From: Euryarchaeota archaeon UBA202
Lineage (GTDB): Archaea; Thermoplasmatota; E2; UBA202
DNA: 11,430 nt
Direction: 5' to 3'
Assembly (NCBI GenBank): GCA_002502685.1
Contig: DAQA01000029.1
Span: forward strand, 73,822 to 85,251
Both the position numbers and the translations under genes were made by a program. Each line of letters opens with the position of its first letter. The stretch's first letter is position 1. Below, in pieces: positions 6,683 to 11,430 of this stretch. The notes below the pieces were generated by a model. It was not told the DNA's origin. It searched no databases and saw nothing but the letters and a program-made list of their open reading frames with translations.

Positions 6683-7123
6683 TCATTCTTTTTTTTGACA
6701 ATATCTCATAGGCACATAGTCTTTCATAGGATTAAAACCAATATGGGTATAAAATCTGCTCTGTCCAGGTTCTGAAATGAGGCCTATCCATGATATTTTT
6801 CTTGATAGACAAAAATCTATTAGTTTTTTTGCCAGACGTTTGCCAATACCATACCCACGATAATTAGGGAGAACAACTAGATCCTGGATATATGCATCAG
6901 ATACTCCATCAGAGAGCAAGCGACCCATTCCCACTGCCTTTCCGTCACAGGGATTAATGGCAACAAAAAAAGCATAACTTCCCTGCATTAGCTTTTTTAT
7001 GTTTGTTTGGCTATCTGACTTTTTCCACCAACCGCCGACTTTGTAGAGATTTATGATTTCTCTTTCTGGCCACTCCGCAACCATCTTAATCTCAACATCC
7101 TGATACTTTTTTTCTTTTATCAT
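6683..7123 (-). CDS. GNAT-family N-acetyltransferase
   Basis: A single GNAT domain fills the 146 residues. Motif A is clear at about 79-96: IQDLVVLPNYRGYGIGKRL, where RGYGIG (89-94) is the R/Q-x-x-G-x-G/A loop that binds acetyl-CoA pyrophosphate. FYTHIGF (124-130) is the usual motif-B tail, and MGRLLSDG (66-73) is the preceding beta strand. The enzyme should transfer an acetyl group to an amine of unknown identity in the cytoplasm. ATG 7123 has a weak GGAT about seven bases upstream and a TATA-like element near 7187. It is the first gene of a two-gene operon with DUF2156; the substrate might be linked to that partner, which is inference. Confidence 0.92.
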   Translation of the reverse strand: MIKEKKYQDVEIKMVAEWPEREIINLYKVGGWWKKSDSQTNIKKLMQGSYAFFVAINPCDGKAVGMGRLLSDGVSDAYIQDLVVLPNYRGYGIGKRLAKKLIDFCLSRKISWIGLISEPGQSRFYTHIGFNPMKDYVPMRYCQKKE

Positions 7124-7182
7124 TTGAATCCAGTAATTTAGTCCAGTTGTTTTTTCAGAGCAATACTATTCCATGAATAGAT

Positions 7183-7192
7183 AAAATATATT
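7183..7192 (-). promoter_or_regulatory. Putative TATA box of the GNAT-DUF2156 operon
   Basis: The minus strand reads AAATATATTTTA across this point. It is about 64 bp before ATG 7123, predicting a start near 7161 and a leader of about 38 nt. Confidence 0.35.
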
Positions 7193-7274
7193 TTTTACTT
7201 AGACTTTACAATACTCTCTTTTTTTTTTGTTCGTATCTTTTATTATCCTAAATTTTACAAGACGCAGGATTTAT

Positions 7275-7658
7275 CTAAAGGTCAAATTTCATTATGGTCT
7301 CGTTACTCTCATCCGATGCTGATTTTTCCTTATCTTCTTTTTGTTCATCTGTTTTATCTTTCTGAATGGTTTTTCCTTTAATTGCATTCCATTCTTTCAC
7401 TGTTTTATCCTTTGTTTCTTTCCAGTCTTTAAGCATGTTTGCAAAGTAAATAATTTTTAATTTGTCATGATTTGATAAATTATAAAAAAGCATATTTGTC
7501 ATATCAACTTCCGTTTTTTCTTTAAAAATTGTAATCCTACCTGCATCAAAGACTTCGTTCATTATTGCCAGTTCTTCATCCTCGTTTATATCCAATAATA
7601 AACCGACACGATTTTCTTTCCATTTTTCGCGAAATTTTTTGTGTTTTCTAAGGAACAT
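7275..7658 (-). CDS. Hypothetical lysine-rich small protein
   Basis: I do not recognise this 127-residue protein. Residues 1-90 are helical with hydrophobic patches (VGLLLDINEDEELAIMNEVF; MLFYNLSNHDKLKIIYFANM) and the first 17 residues are strongly basic. The rest (about 93-122) is a low-complexity, probably disordered K/E/D/S/T tail. No signal peptide or membrane span is seen, so it is cytoplasmic. The start is firm: GAGG six bases upstream of ATG 7658 and a TATA element at 7695-7704. It is upstream of the GNAT gene on the same strand but 151 bp away, and the GNAT gene has its own promoter candidate. It ends in MKFDL. Confidence 0.75.
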   Translation of the reverse strand: MFLRKHKKFREKWKENRVGLLLDINEDEELAIMNEVFDAGRITIFKEKTEVDMTNMLFYNLSNHDKLKIIYFANMLKDWKETKDKTVKEWNAIKGKTIQKDKTDEQKEDKEKSASDESNETIMKFDL

Positions 7659-7694
7659 CTAATTCCTCGCTAAATCCCCGAATTACATAAAAGC

Positions 7695-7704
7695 ATATAA
7701 ATAT
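7695..7704 (-). promoter_or_regulatory. Putative TATA box of the lysine-rich protein gene
   Basis: ATATTTATAT on the minus strand, centred about 41 bp before ATG 7658. It predicts a short leader of about 16 nt containing GAGG (7668-7665). Confidence 0.45.
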
Positions 7705-8058
7705 TCCTCAATTGATTTCGCTATTAGTTTTTTCCTTCTGATAAAAAATTCCGTGTTTTAAGAGTTGCTGAAATGATTTTATATGTACTTTCTTTATTAT
7801 TATATAGCACCTAAGAAATTTTTATCCGGGCATTAACCATTTCTAAATTTTCGAAAAATATAGTGTTCTAATTTTATTAGATATTATTTTTTTGATTTTT
7901 TGTTGCTTTTTGCCAATCACTATTTAATAAAAAATAAAACATAAAAATTGTGTATCAAAATGAAGGAAAACAAAGAGATGAACGATTATTCATGACTTTA
8001 AGATATCCATAATAAAGAGCTGGTGAAAAAAGAAAAGATAATGTGCAACTATTATGAT
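7705..8058. other. AT-rich intergenic stretch without a recognised gene
   Basis: This lies between the divergent lysine-rich protein gene and the DUF2238 gene. It is very AT-rich with many stops in every frame. I see no tRNA, repeat array or conserved ORF; a short frame from 7970 (MKENKEMNDYS) is too small to defend. Confidence 0.5.
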
Positions 8059-8069
8059 AAAATATAATT
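8059..8069 (+). promoter_or_regulatory. Putative TATA box, apparently leaderless DUF2238 gene
   Basis: AAAATATAATT is centred 29 bp before ATG 8093. Transcription about 25 bp downstream would begin within a few bases of the ATG, and no Shine-Dalgarno is present (ACTATACCTTCACATG), both consistent with a leaderless mRNA. Confidence 0.5.
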
Positions 8070-8092
8070 AGAAAAATACACTATACCTTCAC

Positions 8093-8716
8093 ATGAAAAA
8101 AGGGGTGGTCGCATCTTATATCTTAAAGATAGTCATGGTTATTTTGTTTTTTATTGCTATTTGGAAAGATAATTGGATATGGGTCTGGGGATGCCTTCTT
8201 GCTATATTGATCACCTTGGTTCCATCTCTTTTAAAGAGAAATTTTCATGTGACATTACCCTGGATTTTTGATTTTATGATTACAATAACATTATTTGTAC
8301 ATATAGCTGGTGGCATTCTTAGTTTTTATAGCACCTTACCACTTTATGATAAGATCGCTCATTTTATTTCCGCGGTTTTTGTTTCTTTTTTAGCATTTAT
8401 TATTATTTATATCTTGGATGAATACTGGGAGGGACTTCATATGGATAAGTACGCCATGGCATTTTTTGTTATCGTGGCTACGATGGCTATGGGTGTCGCG
8501 TGGGAATTCAATGAATGGATAACTGATCTAGTTTTCGGAACCAATGCACAATGGGGTCTACAAGACACCATGACTGATTTATTGGTGGACACTATTGGAG
8601 GAACAATTATGGCTGTAGTTGGTGTAAATATGATAAAAAGTGGTAAACTGCAAAGAATGACCAAGGATTTGGGAAGATGGATTAATTCATTAATCAATAC
8701 CACTAAAAAACCCTAG
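8093..8716 (+). CDS. DUF2238/YjdF-like integral membrane protein
   Basis: The 207-residue protein has about five to six membrane spans (roughly 8-23, 28-44, 57-77, 90-108, 121-137, 165-181). Between and within the last ones sit the conserved polar residues of the DUF2238 family: YDKIAHF (Asp86, His90), AWEFNEW (Trp137, Glu138, Glu141) and QWGLQDTMTDLLVDTIGG (Asp158, Asp162, Asp166). The buried acidic and His residues suggest metal or proton handling or a membrane hydrolase, but no function is established that I can name. It seems to be a leaderless single-gene unit, ending at TAG with T-runs 120-185 bp later. The N-terminal Lys-Lys and C-terminal basic tail fit cytoplasmic ends. Confidence 0.87.
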   Translation: MKKGVVASYILKIVMVILFFIAIWKDNWIWVWGCLLAILITLVPSLLKRNFHVTLPWIFDFMITITLFVHIAGGILSFYSTLPLYDKIAHFISAVFVSFLAFIIIYILDEYWEGLHMDKYAMAFFVIVATMAMGVAWEFNEWITDLVFGTNAQWGLQDTMTDLLVDTIGGTIMAVVGVNMIKSGKLQRMTKDLGRWINSLINTTKKP

Positions 8717-9001
8717 AGTGCTATTGGAGTAGTGGTAAGTGGAACAATGAATTCTCTCGATATAGAACAGCAATTAACAAATAATACCTATTTGTGATAA
8801 CCAATGTCATCTATAAAGCATCAGCCTTACTGTATTTTTTTCATATTTTAAAAAGGATAAAAGATAAGTTTTTTTTTTTGTTGTGTCTCTCCTCTTTTTT
8901 TATCAGGACCCATTATATCCTATTGAGAAATATACAAAAAATCTTATTTTGCAATTCGTTTTTCAAAGAAATTATTTTAGACAGTCAAACTCCGGGATAT
9001 G
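8717..9001. other. Intergenic stretch with T-runs, no gene recognised
   Basis: Between the DUF2238 gene and the FAHD1-like gene I see only T-runs and short frames. A plus-strand frame from 8794 has no ribosome site, reads as low-complexity Phe/Leu/Ile from T-runs and is taken as chance. Confidence 0.5.
8869..8879 (+). terminator. T11 run with flanking T7 runs, probable terminator region
   Basis: Eleven consecutive T residues, flanked by T7 at 8835-8841 and T7 at 8895-8901, lie after the DUF2238 gene. Archaeal RNA polymerase commonly terminates at such runs without a hairpin. It is a fair distance (about 150 bp) from the stop codon. Confidence 0.45.
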
Positions 9002-9009
9002 ATATATAA

Positions 9010-9019
9010 TTTTATATTT
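9010..9019 (+). promoter_or_regulatory. Putative TATA box of the FAHD1-like gene
   Basis: TTTTATATTT lies within an ATATAATTTTATAT stretch, centred about 29 bp before ATG 9044. The predicted start is at or next to the ATG, so the mRNA would be leaderless. This argues against ATG 8999, which would lie upstream of the promoter. Confidence 0.45.
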
Positions 9020-9043
9020 TTGTTAGGTATTAATCTCCTAATA

Positions 9044-9708
9044 ATGACATTATATAAAATACAGAATTCATCACAAAAGTTACCCATTGGAAAAATCATC
9101 TGTCTGGTTAGATCCTATCCTTCCCATGCAGCTGAAATGAGTACACCTATTACAAAACATCCTCTTTTTTTCATAAAGCCAACAAGCTCTATCATTTTTC
9201 ATAATCAATCAATAATTATACCTGATTTATCCCCTGATCTTCAGCACGAAGTTGAATTAGGGATAGTCATGGGTAGACAATACAGGCACATACACGAGAA
9301 AGACGCGTTGGATTATATTTTTGGTTATCTCTTGTGCCCCTCGATATTACCGCTCGTGATATACAGCAGGAGGCAAAACAGCATGGTTGGCCCTGGTCTA
9401 TTGCCAAGGGCTTTGACGCATTCTGTCCCATTAGTTCCATTGTTTTAAAAAAAAATATCTTAAACCCGCATGATCTCAATTTATCATTAAAGGTCAACGG
9501 AAAACTCCGGCAGTTTGGCAACACAAGTCAATTGATTTTTCCTGTTCAATCAATTATTTCCTACATATCAAAAATAATGACCTTAGAAAAGGGGGATCTC
9601 ATTCTTACAGGCACACCTGAAGGAGTGCAATCTCTAAAAAAAGGGGATTATTTAGAAGCAGAACTGGAGGGTTATTGCCATCTAAAAGTTTTTGTCCAAG
9701 AAAACTAG
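9044..9708 (+). pseudogene. FAHD1-like fumarylacetoacetate hydrolase-family gene, split by a frameshift at CCCC
   Basis: This family cleaves acylpyruvates or decarboxylates oxaloacetate using Mg2+. Reading from ATG 9044, frame 1 gives 98 good residues ending GYLLC; the match then resumes in another frame at 9340 with LDITARDIQQEAKQ and runs to TAG 9706-9708. Removing two C from the CCCC at 9337-9340 restores 220 residues, the usual FAHD1 length. The key residues are then His28/Glu31, metal ligands Glu69, Glu71 and Asp100, and Lys121, a constant offset of two from human FAHD1 (30/33/71/73/102/123 as I recall). Downstream marks are KGFDAFCP, LKVNGKLRQFGNTS and LTGTPEGV. GRNY is altered to VRSY. 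Unrepaired, frame 1 stops at 9448 after 134 codons. A sequencing error cannot be excluded. Confidence 0.85.
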
Positions 9709-9715
9709 GTCTAGA

Positions 9716-9723
9716 TTTTTTTT
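9716..9723 (+). terminator. T8 run after the FAHD1-like gene
   Basis: Eight consecutive T residues begin eight bases after the TAG stop (GTCTAGA then T8), a typical archaeal intrinsic terminator position. It lies between convergent genes. Confidence 0.5.
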
Positions 9724-9819
9724 AATGCTGAAACTTTGATCCAAGCAACCTTTCCAAATATTTATTCCTACTTTATTTTACCCTATGATTGATATAACAC
9801 CTTTTTTGAGGATGCCGTA

Positions 9820-10236
9820 TTACATCCCAATTGACACTATTTTATCAGGATTAAAGAGGCCAAGTATCCATTCGACGAATCGTATGATAAGGTCGATTAG
9901 AACTAAAACACGTTCAATGAGATATTCTATGAGTGCTCCAAGTTCCATGACATCAAGAATGAACTGAATAATTGCTTCCACTATGCGTATGAGAATAAGA
10001 ATGAGTTGTATTAACCACTCAATTATTCCAGCTGGCAATGGTGCCTTCTCCTTAAAATAGTTATCAAGCTTTTCCCTGATTTGGGTGCACTTGCCTTCAA
10101 GAATTTCTTTCTGCTGTTGCATGTCCTCTATCTTCTGGAGTACCTGATTTCCCTGGACCTGAGGAACAGCGGTAGAGGCTGATACCAATAATGTCACCAT
10201 CAGGAGGGGGATGCATACACTTAGAGTTTTATTCAT
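9820..10236 (-). CDS. Exported protein with coiled-coil and tandem amphipathic-helix repeat
   Basis: The 138-residue product has a signal peptide (residues 1-23, hydrophobic core VCIPLLMVTLLV, likely cut after ASTA). Next comes a Gln/Glu/Lys-rich coiled-coil-like stretch (about 28-64) with one Cys (50), and then a very hydrophobic region with charged residues every 3-4 positions. Within it, residues 71-94 (IIEWLIQLILILIRIVEA...) and 102-125 (LIEYLIERVLVLIDLIIRFV...) align position by position without gaps: about ten identities and mostly conservative changes, period 31. I recognise no family; the pattern suggests lipid-surface binding, oligomer or pore formation outside the cell. ATG 10236 has GAGG 8 nt upstream (10248-10245) and a TATA element at 10267-10278. 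It appears to be a single-gene unit. Confidence 0.8.
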   Translation of the reverse strand: MNKTLSVCIPLLMVTLLVSASTAVPQVQGNQVLQKIEDMQQQKEILEGKCTQIREKLDNYFKEKAPLPAGIIEWLIQLILILIRIVEAIIQFILDVMELGALIEYLIERVLVLIDLIIRFVEWILGLFNPDKIVSIGM

Positions 10237-10266
10237 CTAGTTTTCCTCACTTTGTAATGTTTTTCC

Positions 10267-10278
10267 TAAATTTAAATG
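10267..10278 (-). promoter_or_regulatory. Putative TATA box of the amphipathic-repeat protein gene
   Basis: The minus strand reads CATTTAAATTTA, centred about 36 bp before ATG 10236. A start near 10247 would leave a leader of about 11 nt beginning at the GAGG, so the exact start may lie slightly further upstream. Confidence 0.4.
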
Positions 10279-10430
10279 TTTATCCTAGCCGTGTAGTTCC
10301 AAATGTCCAAAGGATATACAATAGGATAGCCAAAATTCCTTACTTTAAACACATTAAAAAACACCCTGAAACATAGGACGAATTTTTATAGCAAAAGGAA
10401 TGCAACAAACCTGTAAAACAGTCGAATATA

Positions 10431-10904
10431 CTACAATACCTGATAAACAATTCCATATTTATCTGCAGCTACTTCCACACGAGGGGATAAATCACCTGCT
10501 AGCGTAACACCGTACAGAGCGATTTCTAATGATATTTCACTATTCTTTAAAAGTTGATTCCATTCTAAAATTAACCCGCTTCCCTCAATAGTGTATCCTG
10601 TTGGAACAGCCTTTTCTGGTTGGGGGATTGGAGAATACCCGATAATCTCCATTGGTCTTGGAAATACAACTGTTAATGTAACATTATACAGAGTTCTTTT
10701 CCAATCATTCATCTGGATACTCCATGTTCCATACCCGTCGTTAGAATAAGTAACATTTTGTCCACCAACAACTACAATACCAGAATCATTAGATTCTGTA
10801 AAAAAACCAACATTATTTAAATAAATCAATAATAGAATTATGGTGCTGGATGCTATCATGATACCCAGTATTTTTTTACATAAATCCCGAGAAACATGAG
10901 GCAT
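10431..10904 (-). CDS. Membrane-anchored protein with extracellular beta-rich domain
   Basis: This 157-residue protein has a basic N-terminus (RDLCKK), one hydrophobic span (about residues 12-29, ILGIMIASSTIILLLIYL) and a predicted external domain of alternating strands. It lacks a clear signal-peptidase site, so it probably stays anchored. Sequons NVT occur twice (near 50 and 74). The stretch YNVTLTVVFPRPMEIIGYSP, a following GLILEWNQLLKN and ISLEIALYGV resemble Ig-like/DUF11-type surface domains (N-VTL-V-P ... W-L-L). This is a resemblance, not an assignment. The ATG has a TATA element centred 26 bp upstream and no strong ribosome site, which suggests a leaderless mRNA. It is separated from both neighbours by about 190 bp. 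Confidence 0.75.
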   Translation of the reverse strand: MPHVSRDLCKKILGIMIASSTIILLLIYLNNVGFFTESNDSGIVVVGGQNVTYSNDGYGTWSIQMNDWKRTLYNVTLTVVFPRPMEIIGYSPIPQPEKAVPTGYTIEGSGLILEWNQLLKNSEISLEIALYGVTLAGDLSPRVEVAADKYGIVYQVL

Positions 10905-10923
10905 TAATTTGTAAGGATGATTG

Positions 10924-10935
10924 ATTAATATAATT
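10924..10935 (-). promoter_or_regulatory. Putative TATA box, apparently leaderless gene
   Basis: The minus strand reads AATTATATTAAT, centred about 26 bp before ATG 10904, which places the transcription start at the start codon. Confidence 0.4.
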
Positions 10936-11090
10936 CTTTCGTTCTATAATAATATTGATCTAAGAACATTTAATATAAATTTATTATGATGATTCTGGTT
11001 ATAAATAACATATTAGATAATGGAAATTATTATACAAAGAATGAAGACTTGAGGGTACCTGTCTTTATTCTGTTTCCCAGATTTTTATTC

Positions 11091-11430
11091 CTAATATATT
11101 AGTGGAATAGATCGTATCTCTGTGTAAACGCCAGATTGTGGTAAAAAGACTGATAAGTCTTGGTAGTGCGCATTATGTACACCGTGTACATCTACATAGG
11201 AGAACCCTGGAAAGAATTGAATCCATATGGATATAACTGGAGCACCACTATCTCCGCCAGTGGAGGAATAATCCGCAAGATATTGGTCCTTCAAAATTCC
11301 ATATACTATATCGGGTATTGTTGTGTCTGTATATTGTATCTCTCCTGTTTCCCAGCCAGATCCACAGCCAGACATATAAACTGTCTGATAAAGATATGGA
11401 TCATAGTGCTGTGTGGCATGATTTAAGGTA
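11091..11430 (-). CDS. Trypsin-like (S1 family) serine protease, C-terminal part; 5' end outside window
   Basis: The minus-strand frame is open from the window edge to TAG at 11093-11091, giving 113 visible residues. The decisive motif is STGGDSGAPV, with the nucleophile Ser codon at 11249-11247; GDSGxP is the signature of chymotrypsin-fold S1 proteases. After it, YVDVHGVHNA fits the post-catalytic strand (like G-I/V-H-S-G in streptogrisin-type enzymes), and about 50 residues complete the domain. Upstream, VYMSGCGSGWETGEI fits the substrate-pocket region. The catalytic His and Asp and any signal peptide lie beyond the window. The ATG at 11375 is an internal Met and not the start. It is presumably secreted or surface-exposed, as S1 enzymes usually are. 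Other chymotrypsin-fold subfamilies are possible. Confidence 0.85.
   Translation of the reverse strand, partial: TLNHATQHYDPYLYQTVYMSGCGSGWETGEIQYTDTTIPDIVYGILKDQYLADYSSTGGDSGAPVISIWIQFFPGFSYVDVHGVHNAHYQDLSVFLPQSGVYTEIRSIPLIY

Noticed and set aside
8437..8703. Minus-strand frame within the DUF2238 gene
   Set aside because: It is antisense to the conserved WEFNEW and QDTMTDLLVDT motifs of a clear membrane-protein family.
8794..9009. Plus-strand frame rich in Phe, Leu and Ile
   Set aside because: It is generated by T-runs, lacks a ribosome site and overlaps a likely terminator region.
8999..9043. Upstream ATG as start of the FAHD1-like gene
   Set aside because: It would lie before or inside the TATA box, and the added residues (IYNFIFLLGINLLI) are not part of the family; ATG 9044 fits FAHD1 length.
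9267..9524. Minus-strand frame across the FAHD1 frameshift site
   Set aside because: It is antisense to conserved FAH sequence on both sides of the break and has no recognisable features.
1..11430. CRISPR array, insertion sequence or prophage
   Set aside because: No spaced direct repeats, transposase motifs or terminal inverted repeats were seen. The HTH-like tail of the 419-residue protein alone is not enough to call a mobile element.

Overview
This is an AT-rich window (about one third G+C by eye) that reads as archaeal chromosome. The evidence is an archaeal-type phenylalanyl-tRNA synthetase alpha chain, TATA-like boxes about 25-45 bp ahead of most starts, a mix of GAGG ribosome binding sites and apparently leaderless genes, T-run terminators, and sequon-rich exported proteins. 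The style (many small exported proteins, a trypsin-like protease, DUF2156, CBS/zinc-ribbon proteins) would suit a euryarchaeon of the Thermoplasmatota type. That placement is an inference; only the archaeal domain is well supported.

Layout. 1-912 (+): C-terminal 303 residues of PheS. It converges on a two-gene minus-strand operon (2267 to 907) encoding a CBS-pair/zinc-ribbon protein and a four-CBS protein; PheS and the second CBS gene share the palindrome TTATAA as their stops. 2504-3013 (+): small lipoprotein. 3228-4121 (+): ten-helix EamA/DMT exporter, followed by a possible 47-codon ORF and a hairpin. 4401-5660 (-): unrecognised 419-residue protein with an HTH-like C-terminus, whose natural-looking start (SD, TATA, ATG at 5688) is one base out of frame. 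Upstream of it lies a nest of inverted repeats (5741-5806) at the end of a GNAT-DUF2156 operon (7123 to 5779, minus). 7275-7658 (-): small lysine-rich protein. 8093-8716 (+): DUF2238 membrane protein, apparently leaderless. 9044-9708 (+): FAHD1-like acylpyruvase/oxaloacetate decarboxylase gene split by a frameshift at a CCCC run. 9820-10236 (-): exported protein with a tandem amphipathic helix repeat. 10431-10904 (-): membrane-anchored beta-rich protein. 11091-11430 (-): C-terminal end of a trypsin-like serine protease containing GDSGAPV.

No CRISPR array, insertion sequence, tRNA or rRNA was seen. Most transcription units are short and functionally unrelated, so the window looks like ordinary chromosome rather than a defence island. 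The points most worth a second look are two frame lesions in G/C homopolymers (assembly error, decay or recoding), the orphan 419-residue protein with its palindromic upstream region, and the exported amphipathic repeat protein.
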